Origin: Bacteroidetes bacterium QS_8_64_10
GTDB taxonomy: Bacteria > Bacteroidota > Rhodothermia > Rhodothermales > Salinibacteraceae
Direction of reading: 5' to 3'
Assembly (NCBI GenBank): GCA_003022505.1
Contig: PXTQ01000113.1
Location: forward strand, 1 to 5,036
Length of the DNA: 5,036 nucleotides
The notes below the pieces were generated by a model. The model did no database searches and had not been told where the DNA came from. It saw only the letters and a program-made list of their open reading frames with translations. Positions 1-5,036 of the stretch are shown here, one piece after another. Positions within the stretch are counted from its first letter, which is position 1. Each line of letters opens with the position of its first letter. A program made the position numbers and the translations under genes.

Positions 1-330
1 GAACACCAGGAGCTGCACGCGGGTGCCGCCCTCCAGATCCAGAAAGATCATGCGGTCCCGTCGCGCGATGCGGAGCGTCTCCACGCGCCGCCCGTGCGCT
101 GATTCAAAGAGCGTCGCCACGTTGCGCTTCTTCTTGCTGATCCCATCGGTGCGAAAGACGAAGATCAGCGGGCGCTGGGCGGAGGCCCGCAGCATGAAGT
201 CGTTTTTGCCCGAAAACGCAAGCGTGATCTCGCCCGCGACCTGCGAGAATACGTCCGCCAGCACCGCGTCCTCCAGATCCGCGCGCCACTCGCGGACCAG
301 CGCCCGAAGCGTGTAGAAGTTGTTGATCAT
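1..330 (-). CDS. rqcH: RqcH/NFACT family protein, N-terminal part (runs off the left edge)
   Basis: Only the first 110 residues are present; the rest of a family that is usually about 500-600 residues lies beyond position 1. The start is the ATG at 330-328 (MINNFYTLRALV), which fits the family's usual opening. The visible part is the NFACT-N domain (formerly 'fibronectin-binding protein A N-terminal'). Two features support this: a KKKRNVATLFE stretch at residues 66-76, matching the family's 'KRN..DLF' pattern, and an Asp-Arg pair at residues 92-93 (RRDRMIFLDLE), in the position of the DR motif needed for activity in Bacillus RqcH. Family members bind the 50S subunit carrying a stalled peptidyl-tRNA and recruit tRNA to add C-terminal alanine tails that mark the nascent chain for degradation. 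It is transcribed away from treY. No Shine-Dalgarno sequence precedes the start. The family call is firm; tailing activity is inferred, because the rest of the protein is not visible. Confidence 0.85.
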   Translation of the reverse strand, partial: MINNFYTLRALVREWRADLEDAVLADVFSQVAGEITLAFSGKNDFMLRASAQRPLIFVFRTDGISKKKRNVATLFESAHGRRVETLRIARRDRMIFLDLEGGTRVQLLVF

Positions 331-495
331 ATCGACGAACGACGATCGGAAAACGAACGCGCTGCTCGTTCCGGCTGATGAAAACGTAAAAATCAAGCAC
401 TCTTACGCCATACGCAATACGCATTACGCCCCGTGCTTCCTAAAGTTAAGAGCGCATTGCTCCGGCAAACGCTTTACAACGACGAACCCTCCTGC
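331..495. other. Divergent intergenic region between rqcH and treY
   Basis: This 165-nt stretch separates two divergently transcribed genes and should hold both promoters. I cannot place a convincing -35/-10 or Bacteroidota-type -33/-7 pair for either gene. The recognisable content is the heptamer array at 403-430. A GTG at 433 is in frame with treY and would add 21 residues, but those residues (MLPKVKSALLRQTLYNDEPSC) do not resemble a TreY N-terminus. I therefore treat the region up to 495 as non-coding. Confidence 0.6.
403..430 (+). repeat. Heptamer tandem array 1 (WTACGCM x4)
   Basis: Four abutting 7-nt units fill 28 nt exactly. Units 1 and 4 read TTACGCC; units 2 and 3 read ATACGCA. The array lies between the divergent rqcH and treY genes. 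Related arrays occur at 3512-3539 (minus orientation) and 3646-3666 (plus orientation). The first 19 nt here match 3646-3664 at 17 of 19 positions. A period of seven is not coding, and the array looks like a short intergenic repeat comparable to the heptameric STRR repeats of cyanobacteria. Its function is unknown. Confidence 0.7.
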
Positions 496-1500
496 ATGAT
501 TGCCACTTATCGCCTCCAGCTCCGGCCCCGCTTCGACTTCAACGACGCGCGCGAACTCGTGCCGTATCTCGCCGATCTAGGCGTGAGTCATCTCTATTTA
601 TCGCCCATCATGCAGGCGCGCGACGGCTCGACGCACGGCTACGACGTGATCGACCATAACGCCGTGAGCGACGACCTCGGCGGGCGCGAGGGCTTCGAGC
701 GGCTCCGCGAGGCCGCTGTCGAACACGACCTCGGCCTGGTGCTCGACTTCGTGCCGAACCACGCGGGCGTGGGACCGCACAACGCCTACTGGCAGGAGCT
801 GCTGGCCTACGGGCCGCACGCCGAGAGCGCCCGCTACTTCGACGTGGACTGGCAGCCGCTCAAGCCTGAACTGGAAGGCAAGGTACTGCTTCCGTTTCTG
901 GGCGACCCCTACGGCGACGTGCTCGACGACGGCGAGCTTGGTCTTATGTACGACGACGGACGCCTTTACGCCACGTACTACGAGCACCGCTTCGCCCTCA
1001 GCCCGCACACCTATGCCGAGGCCCTCCAGCCGATCCTGAACGAACACGAACGCGCCGACGCCTACTGGGATCTAAAGGAACTGGCCGACGCTTACGAGTC
1101 GCTGGAAGCGGGCGAGCGCGATAAGGCCGAGGCGCTGCGCCCGCGCTTTCAGCAGATAGCCGAGCGCATCGACCTGTCCGTGCTGGAGGAGACCGCCCCG
1201 GCCGATCTGCACGACCTGCTGGAACGGCAACACTGGCGCCTCGCCTACTGGCGCACCGCCGGATCGGAGATCAACTACCGGCGCTTTTTCACCATTAACG
1301 ACCTCGTGGCGCTCCGCATGGAAGACCCGGAGGTGTTCTGGGACGCGCACCGGCTGCTGGGCGAACTTCTGGCCGAGGACGGCGTGACGGGCGTGCGCAT
1401 CGACCACATCGACGGCCTGTTCGCGCCGCACGAGTATCGCGCGGGGAGACGCTGCCCGAAGGCTGGCCCGTGGACGGCCCCACCGGCTACATTTTTATGA
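496..1500 (+). CDS. treY: TreY N-terminal fragment (334 aa)
   Basis: This is the first open piece of the broken treY. The ATG at 496 gives MIATYRLQLRPRFDF, the usual TreY opening, so I prefer it to the upstream GTG at 433. GH13 barrel landmarks run in order: THGYDVIDHN at residues 46-55, region I DFVPNH at 84-89, and EINYRRFFTINDL in the second half. Region II is GVRIDHIDGL, whose first Asp, residue 303, corresponds to the catalytic nucleophile. Authentic TreY sequence ends at about residue 314 (HEY). The last 20 or so residues, to the TGA at 1498-1500, are read out of frame. The fragment lacks the acid/base Glu and the transition-state Asp, so it should be inactive. The interrupted-treY reading is much better supported than a short functional protein. 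Confidence 0.75.
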   Translation: MIATYRLQLRPRFDFNDARELVPYLADLGVSHLYLSPIMQARDGSTHGYDVIDHNAVSDDLGGREGFERLREAAVEHDLGLVLDFVPNHAGVGPHNAYWQELLAYGPHAESARYFDVDWQPLKPELEGKVLLPFLGDPYGDVLDDGELGLMYDDGRLYATYYEHRFALSPHTYAEALQPILNEHERADAYWDLKELADAYESLEAGERDKAEALRPRFQQIAERIDLSVLEETAPADLHDLLERQHWRLAYWRTAGSEINYRRFFTINDLVALRMEDPEVFWDAHRLLGELLAEDGVTGVRIDHIDGLFAPHEYRAGRRCPKAGPWTAPPATFL

Positions 1501-3059
1501 ACGACGCGATGAACGTGCTCCTGCGCCCCGACGCCGAGCCGGTACTGAACCGCGTCTATCGCCGCTACGCCGACGACGCCGCGCCGTATGCCGAGGTCGC
1601 CTACGCGAGTAAGACGCTGGTGATGGAGCGCGCTCTCTCCAGCGAACTGGCGCGGCTCGCCAACGAAGCTAACCGCATCACCGAGGCCGATTATCACACG
1701 CGCGACGTGACGCTCGACGCCTTCCGCGAGGCGCTCCGCGAGATCACGGCAGCCTCCAAGCGCTACCGCACGTACCTTCCGCACGATGAGGCGGAGGCCG
1801 AGGAGATCCTGCGTGAGGTCATCCACCGCGCTCGCAATCGCTCCACCGCCGAGCCGTTCGTCTACGACATAATCATCGATGTGCTCTTCGGCGAGGTGGC
1901 CGACGAGGTGGAGACGCTTCGCCGCGCCTGGACGGGCCGTTTTCAGCAGTACACCGCGCCCGTCGCCGCGAAGGGCATCGAAGACACCGCGTTCTACCGC
2001 TACCAGCGTCTCGCCGCGCTCAACGAGGTGGGCGGCGAGCCGGATACGTTCGGCATCACGCCGGAAGCGTTTCACGCGCGCGCTCGTTTCCGAGCGAGAG
2101 AGTACCCGCGCAACCTGCTCGCAACCTCCACGCATGACCACAAGCGCGGCGCGGCCACACGGATGCGCCTCATCGCGCTTGCGGAAATGCCGGAACGGTG
2201 GGAAGAAACCGTCGATCGACTGAGCGAGATCGCAGAGGAGCATCGCGGGCGGCACGGCCCCGCGCCCTCCGACGAGTATTTGTTCTTTCAGACGCTGGCT
2301 GCGCTCTGGCCCGACGCCGAGCGCACGAACCTCACGGAGCGCCTGACCGATTACGTGCAGAAGGCGGCGCGCGAGGCCAAGAAGCGCACCACCTGGGCGC
2401 GCCCGGACGACGACTACGAGAGCGACCTGGACGACTTCGTGCGCGGCGTGATCAGCGACGAGCGCACCGCCGGGGCGCTGGACCCGTTTGCGGAGGACCT
2501 GACGGAGTACGGGTTTTTCAACGGCATCACGCAGCGCGTGCTCAAGCTGACCAGCCCCGGCGTGCCCGACATTTACCAGGGGGCGGAGCTGCCGGATCTC
2601 TCGCTCGTGGATCCCGACAATCGCCGCCCGGTGGATTACCGGAAGCGGCGCGGGCTGCTGGGCGAGCACGAGGCGCTGATCCGCGAGCCGAGCGCCGGAG
2701 CCGTCCGGGCGCTCCTCGACGACCGCGCCCCGGCGGCGCACTTCTACGTGACGGCGCGGCTCCTCCGGGTGCGCAGCGAGCACGCGGCGCTCTTTGCGGA
2801 CGGCGACTATCAGGGCCTCGCGCCGGAGAAGAGCGATCATCATCTGGCGTTTGCGCGCACCTACGACGGCGACGCGCTCATCGTCGTGGCGGGGCGCTTC
2901 CCGGCGAGCTACGACGAGCACGCCGGAGCGACGATTCCGCTGCCCGAAGCACTACACGGTCGCACGTGGCGAGACGTGCTGACGGGCGAGAGGGTAGCGG
3001 GCGGCGAGGCGCTTCGCGCGGCGAACTGGCCGCTGCCGTGGGCCGTGCTGATCGGTTGA
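1470..3059 (+). CDS. treY: TreY C-terminal fragment (529 aa from a GTG; in-frame homology begins near 1437)
   Basis: This is the second open piece of the broken treY, overlapping the first by 31 nt in another frame. The GTG at 1470 is only the first possible start. Recognisable TreY sequence (RGETLPEGWPV) begins upstream of it, so the GTG is the internal Val codon of that motif and an unlikely true start. Landmarks, counted from the GTG: DGPTGYIFMN at residues 2-11; KGIEDTAFYRY at 168-178; TSTHDHKRG at about 219-227, with Asp 223 (codon 2136-2138) in the place of the third GH13 catalytic acid; PGVPDIYQG at 363-371; and LSLVDPDNRRPVDY from about 377. These are all standard for the TreY C-terminal half. 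The piece lacks the nucleophile Asp and the acid Glu, so it cannot act alone. It ends at the TGA at 3057-3059. Confidence 0.75.
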   Translation: MDGPTGYIFMNDAMNVLLRPDAEPVLNRVYRRYADDAAPYAEVAYASKTLVMERALSSELARLANEANRITEADYHTRDVTLDAFREALREITAASKRYRTYLPHDEAEAEEILREVIHRARNRSTAEPFVYDIIIDVLFGEVADEVETLRRAWTGRFQQYTAPVAAKGIEDTAFYRYQRLAALNEVGGEPDTFGITPEAFHARARFRAREYPRNLLATSTHDHKRGAATRMRLIALAEMPERWEETVDRLSEIAEEHRGRHGPAPSDEYLFFQTLAALWPDAERTNLTERLTDYVQKAAREAKKRTTWARPDDDYESDLDDFVRGVISDERTAGALDPFAEDLTEYGFFNGITQRVLKLTSPGVPDIYQGAELPDLSLVDPDNRRPVDYRKRRGLLGEHEALIREPSAGAVRALLDDRAPAAHFYVTARLLRVRSEHAALFADGDYQGLAPEKSDHHLAFARTYDGDALIVVAGRFPASYDEHAGATIPLPEALHGRTWRDVLTGERVAGGEALRAANWPLPWAVLIG

Positions 3060-3087
3060 CGGCGGACCGCAGACGACGGACGGCAAA
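3060..3087 (+). repeat. Heptamer tandem array of a second type (C-rich, about CGGCRGA x4)
   Basis: Directly after the treY stop codon, 28 nt divide into four 7-nt units: CGGCGGA and CCGCAGA, then CGACGGA and CGGCAAA. Each unit starts with C, has A at position 7 and varies inside. The period is the same as in the WTACGCM arrays but the consensus differs. The units are degenerate, so this is less certain than the array at 403-430. It sits in the 3' untranslated region of treY, in the convergent gap facing pntAB. Confidence 0.5.
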
Positions 3088-3090
3088 TCA

Positions 3091-3139
3091 TTCGTTTCCT
3101 TCTCTTGTTCTTGCCTCCCGCTCCTTCTTTCGTCTTTTC
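3091..3139. other. Pyrimidine-rich tract in the convergent treY/pntAB gap
   Basis: Of these 49 nt on the plus strand, all but five before the final pntAB stop triplet are C or T. The tract lies between the ends of two convergent genes (treY stop at 3059, pntAB stop at 3138), where transcription of both should end. I see no stable GC-rich hairpin followed by a T run, so I do not call an intrinsic terminator. The T-rich character on the plus strand could still help stop treY transcription. Confidence 0.35.
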
Positions 3140-3437
3140 ATCCATTCCTACTCTCGTCCCTTCGGTCTCGCTTCTTGGTAAACATCTGAAACATGCGGTC
3201 GGTGACGAGGAAACCGCCCACCACGTTGATCGTCGCCACCACGAGCGCCGTCGCGCCGAGCCAGCGCGTCCACGCTCCGCCCGACATGCCGGCGGCGGTA
3301 AGTGCGCCCACGACGGTGATACCGCTGATGGCGTTGGCTCCGCTCATGAGCGGGGTGTGCAGCGTCTGCGGCACCTTGCTGATGAGTTCGTAGCCCAGGA
3401 AGGCAGCTAAGACGAAGACGATGAGGTTGTTGATCAT
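3138..3437 (-). CDS. pntAB: NAD(P) transhydrogenase subunit alpha part 2 (membrane subunit PntAB)
   Basis: This 99-residue protein is the usual length for the separate PntAB subunit, which supplies the first membrane helices of domain II of the proton-translocating NAD(P) transhydrogenase. Three hydrophobic segments are visible: about residues 4-20 (LIVFVLAAFLGYEL), 37-52 (ISGITVVGALTAAG) and 58-77 (LGATALVVATINVVGGF). Between the first two lies VPQTLHTPLMSGANAISG, the signature of this subunit, and FLVTDRMFQMF follows the last helix. The C-terminus is a charged tail (KKRDRRDESRNG). The start is the ATG at 3437-3435 (MINNLIVFV); there is no Shine-Dalgarno sequence. It lies downstream of pntAA on the same strand, as expected for a pnt operon, but 275 nt away. 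The next gene on its 3' side is convergent treY, not pntB. The enzyme couples proton entry to reduction of NADP+ by NADH. Confidence 0.92.
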   Translation of the reverse strand: MINNLIVFVLAAFLGYELISKVPQTLHTPLMSGANAISGITVVGALTAAGMSGGAWTRWLGATALVVATINVVGGFLVTDRMFQMFTKKRDRRDESRNG

Positions 3438-3511
3438 GGTAGATTTTGACGTGGACGCTTCTCGAAAGATGTTCGTGGTTGGGCTTGTCCGTTTTGCTGT
3501 TAAAGCACGGA

Positions 3512-3539
3512 TGCGTAAAACGTAATGCGCATTGCATAA
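3512..3539 (-). repeat. Heptamer tandem array 2 (minus orientation, x4)
   Basis: Read on the minus strand from 3539, four abutting 7-nt units appear: TTATGCA and ATGCGCA, then TTACGTT and TTACGCA. They are degenerate forms of the WTACGCM unit seen at 403-430; a 15-nt core (minus strand, 3535-3521) matches 414-428 at 14 positions. The array is in the pntAA-pntAB spacer, 74 nt upstream of the pntAB start, and inverted relative to the array at 3646-3666. It contains the perfect 10-bp palindrome AATGCGCATT at 3524-3533. Confidence 0.6.
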
Positions 3540-3584
3540 GGATGCCTACCAGCGCGGTCGAAGCAAAATCAAAGGCGGTGCGCT

Positions 3585-3596
3585 TTCCGCGCGGAA
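3585..3596. repeat. 12-bp perfect palindrome TTCCGCGCGGAA
   Basis: The sequence equals its own reverse complement. After a small internal mismatch, three more pairs (3580-3582 with 3598-3600) could extend it. It lies in the middle of the pnt spacer between the two inverted heptamer arrays. It could be a dimeric regulator's operator or a chance GC-rich palindrome; only its symmetry supports a role. Confidence 0.35.
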
Positions 3597-3645
3597 TCGC
3601 CGGTAAACAAGAAACGGAACTGCAAGTCCCGACGGGCCTTAGGAT

Positions 3646-3666
3646 TTACGAAATACGCAATACGAA
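3646..3666 (+). repeat. Heptamer tandem array 3 (plus orientation, x3)
   Basis: Three abutting 7-nt units, TTACGAA, ATACGCA and ATACGAA, begin at 3646. The first 19 nt match 403-421 at 17 of 19 positions, differing only where CC is replaced by AA. The array lies 46 nt beyond the pntAA stop codon, on the 3' side of that gene, and in the orientation opposite to the array at 3512-3539. Confidence 0.65.
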
Positions 3667-3712
3667 ACGTCTACTCGAAGCATGTGCCCATAAGTTTGTC
3701 ATGACGCGGTGA

Positions 3713-4864
3713 TTATGATTCTGCCGATGCCTCCAGCACGCTTCGCACGCGCTCGCTTCGGATCTCGCCGTCGTGCGTGAGACACGCGCCCTCGAAAATG
3801 TCGTCCTCAAAATCGGCGCGCACGCCGTCCTCGGCGTCTACGAACTCCTCAAGCAGCGCGGCGACGGTGCGCGCGTAAAGCTGGCTGGCGTGCACGGGGA
3901 GCGTGGCTGGCAGGTTGCGCGGTCCCATGATCGTCACGTCGTGCCGGGTGATCGTCTCGCCCGGCTCCGTGAGCGCGCAGTTGCCGCCGCCCGTTGCGGC
4001 CAGGTCCACGATCACCGATCCCGGCACCATCGCGCGGACGGCGTCTTCGTTGACGAGCACCGGTGCGGGCCGACCCGGAATGAGCGCGGTCGTGATGACG
4101 GCGTCTGCGTTGCCGATGTGCGGCACCAGAAGCTCGGTCTGACGCTCCTGCTTTTCCTGCTGGAGTTCCTCGGCGTAGCCGCCCGTGTCCTCGTTCTTCT
4201 TTTGCGTCTCGAACTCCAGCTCTACGAACTCCGCGCCCAGGCTCTCGACCTCCTCGGCGGCGGCCGCGCGGATGTCGTAGGCGAGCGCCTTGGCGCCGAG
4301 GCGCTGCGCCGTGGCGATGGCCTGCAATCCGGCCACGCCCGCGCCCAGCACCAGCACCGTGGCCGGGCGGATGGTGCCGGCGGCGGTCGTGAGGAGCGGG
4401 AAGAACCTGGGCAGCTTGTGGGCCGCCATGAGCGCGGCCTTGTAGCCGCCGATGGAACTCATGGCCGAAAGCGCGTCCATCTTTTGCGCCCGGCTGATGC
4501 GCGGCACCAGTTCCATCGCCAGGGCCGTGACGCCGCGTTCGGCCAGCGACCGGGCGCGCTCCGGTTCGTCGAGCGGGGCCAGCAGGCCCACCAGCGCCGC
4601 GCCGTCGTTCAGCTGATCCAGATCGTCGTCCGGGAGCGCCTGTACGCACGTCACTACGTCCGCGCCGAGCGCCTCCGCGCGGTCCGCGACGGTAGCGCCC
4701 GCGTCTTCATAGGCGTCGTCTGCGTGATGCGCCGTCTCGCCCGCGCCGCGCTCCACGACCACGCGGAAGTCCCGATCCGCGAGCCGCCCCGCCACCTCCG
4801 GCACAAGCGCCACGCGCCGCTCGCCGTCTGCCGTTTCTTTCGGTACGCCTACCAAGGTTGCCAT
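3713..4864 (-). CDS. pntAA: NAD(P) transhydrogenase subunit alpha part 1 (NAD(H)-binding PntAA)
   Basis: This 383-residue protein matches the length of separate PntAA subunits such as that of Rhodospirillum rubrum (about 384). It is the soluble domain I, which binds NAD(H) on the cytoplasmic face and passes hydride to NADP+ on domain III. The N-terminus, MATLVGVPKET..GERRVALVPE, is typical of the alanine dehydrogenase/PntA fold. PRISRAQKMDALS at 121-133 keeps the Arg 122, Gln 127, Asp 130 and Ser 133 equivalents of the nicotinamide-site residues. The Rossmann motif GAGVAG is at 174-179, with Asp 197 at the end of the next strand, as expected for NAD rather than NADP. The mobile-loop GGYAEE is at 228-233, TTALIPGRPAPVL at 258-270 and GSVIVDLAA at 282-290. 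The ATG at 4864 gives the expected N-terminus; no Shine-Dalgarno sequence precedes it. It is the first gene of the pnt operon, with pntAB downstream. Confidence 0.95.
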   Translation of the reverse strand: MATLVGVPKETADGERRVALVPEVAGRLADRDFRVVVERGAGETAHHADDAYEDAGATVADRAEALGADVVTCVQALPDDDLDQLNDGAALVGLLAPLDEPERARSLAERGVTALAMELVPRISRAQKMDALSAMSSIGGYKAALMAAHKLPRFFPLLTTAAGTIRPATVLVLGAGVAGLQAIATAQRLGAKALAYDIRAAAAEEVESLGAEFVELEFETQKKNEDTGGYAEELQQEKQERQTELLVPHIGNADAVITTALIPGRPAPVLVNEDAVRAMVPGSVIVDLAATGGGNCALTEPGETITRHDVTIMGPRNLPATLPVHASQLYARTVAALLEEFVDAEDGVRADFEDDIFEGACLTHDGEIRSERVRSVLEASAES

Positions 4865-5036
4865 CGTTTGTGAGTTCGTTGTTTGGCCGGCCCGTGCATG
4901 GTTAGCCCAAGTTCAAGGGTGCGTCTTTGTGAAGAGGACTGGGGAAAGAAGGAAAAGACGTTGGGCGTGCTGAGCCTGCTTTTACCTCCTTCTCTTCCCG
5001 TCCTCGTATTCCTTAGCGCCCAAGCAAAAATTATCC
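4865..5036. other. Upstream region of pntAA
   Basis: These 172 nt, up to the window edge, hold no recognisable coding sequence and should include the pnt promoter on the minus strand. I cannot assign promoter boxes with confidence. The notable content is an imperfect long inverted repeat (4934-5005). Confidence 0.5.
4934..5005. repeat. Imperfect long inverted repeat (potential hairpin) upstream of pntAA
   Basis: The left arm is 4934-4953 (GAGGAC, then G- and A-rich) and the right arm is 4987-5005 (pyrimidine-rich, ending GTCCTC). Six pairs (4934-4939 with 5000-5005) are followed by a bulged T, five pairs including one G-T, one mismatch and seven more pairs, leaving a loop of about 33 nt. No T run follows on either strand, so it is not a canonical intrinsic terminator. 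It may lie in the pntAA leader or upstream of the promoter. Confidence 0.45.

Larger units (their letters stand above)
496..3059 (+). pseudogene. treY: treY, maltooligosyltrehalose synthase, broken by a frame-changing internal deletion
   Basis: TreY (EC 5.4.99.15, GH13 family) is a cytoplasmic enzyme that turns the reducing-end alpha-1,4 bond of a maltooligosaccharide into the alpha-1,1 bond of trehalose; TreZ then releases trehalose. The N-terminal half is read in one frame (496 to about 1437) and the C-terminal half in another (about 1437 to 3059), together about 850 residues. Both halves match TreY throughout. At the junction the text goes from GLFAPHEY straight to RGETLPEGWPVDGPTGY, whereas intact TreY has roughly 20-30 residues between these points, including the YVVVEKIL segment with the general-acid glutamate. 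The frame change implies a net loss of 3k+1 bases. Coding character is otherwise undamaged, so this is either a recent deletion or an assembly error. As written, no functional TreY can be made. Confidence 0.82.
3438..3712. other. Long spacer inside the pnt operon
   Basis: These 275 nt separate the pntAA stop (minus strand, ending at 3713) from the pntAB start at 3437, whereas the two genes are commonly close together or overlapping. The spacer holds two heptamer arrays in opposite orientations (3512-3539 and 3646-3666) and a palindrome at 3585-3596. A plus-strand reading frame at 3446-3712 (88 codons) has no recognisable family, and part of it consists of the repeats, so I do not call it a gene. 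The spacer may hold a separate pntAB promoter or an RNA-processing site, but neither is identifiable. Confidence 0.6.

Noticed and set aside
433..495. GTG at 433 as the treY start
   Set aside because: The 21 extra residues do not match TreY proteins, which normally open just before TYRLQL, as the ATG at 496 does. The GTG also directly follows the repeat array.
1430..1475. Programmed ribosomal frameshifting to join the two treY halves
   Set aside because: No slippery heptamer or downstream structure is evident. A frameshift would not restore the missing segment with the catalytic glutamate, so deletion or assembly error fits better.
1275..2921. A 548-codon open frame on the minus strand opposite treY
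   Set aside because: It lies wholly antisense to clear TreY coding sequence, and its translation is low-complexity and Arg/Val/Ala-rich with no family signature. Long antisense open frames are common in GC-rich genes.
3035..3063. A 5-bp inverted repeat over the treY stop codon as a terminator
   Set aside because: The stem is short with a long loop, lies mostly inside the coding sequence and is not followed by a T run.
2198..3181. A 327-codon plus-strand frame overlapping the 3' half of treY
   Set aside because: It is an out-of-frame shadow with an extreme Arg/Ala/Gly composition, while the frame carrying PGVPDIYQG and the other TreY motifs is the real one.
3446..3712. An 88-codon plus-strand frame in the pnt spacer
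   Set aside because: No family resemblance and no ribosome site are visible, and two heptamer repeat arrays fall within it, so intergenic DNA is the simpler reading.
3773..4873. A 366-codon open frame on the plus strand opposite pntAA
   Set aside because: It is antisense to a strongly supported pntAA, and its translation is rich in Arg, Leu and His without recognisable motifs.

Overview
The window is GC-rich, gene-dense bacterial chromosome with four protein-coding loci and no RNA gene, mobile element or CRISPR array that I can see. The NFACT-family protein, the split proton-translocating transhydrogenase and the absence of any Shine-Dalgarno-like sequence at the four starts suggest a GC-rich member of the Bacteroidota/Rhodothermota group. 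That placement is an inference from gene style, not from a marker gene.

Layout, left to right. (1) Positions 1-330, minus strand: the first 110 residues of an RqcH/NFACT-type ribosome quality-control protein, cut by the window edge. (2) 331-495: a divergent intergenic region with a four-unit tandem heptamer array. (3) 496-3059, plus strand: treY, maltooligosyltrehalose synthase. It is broken near 1437: the reading frame changes and the segment that should carry the catalytic glutamate is missing. (4) 3060-3137: a short convergent gap with a second, different heptamer array and a pyrimidine-rich tract. (5) 3138-3437, minus strand: pntAB, the small membrane subunit of NAD(P) transhydrogenase. 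(6) 3438-3712: an unusually long gap inside the pnt operon, with two more heptamer arrays in opposite orientation and a 12-bp perfect palindrome. (7) 3713-4864, minus strand: pntAA, the NAD(H)-binding subunit. (8) 4865-5036: the presumed pnt promoter region, containing an imperfect long hairpin.

PntAA and PntAB are two parts of one membrane enzyme that uses the proton gradient to drive hydride transfer from NADH to NADP+. The third part, PntB, is not next to them here. TreY normally acts with TreZ to make trehalose from glycogen-like glucans, and TreZ is also not in the window.

The observations most worth a second look are the treY lesion and the period-7 tandem arrays in three of the four intergenic regions. 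I found no convincing sign of a new multi-gene system.
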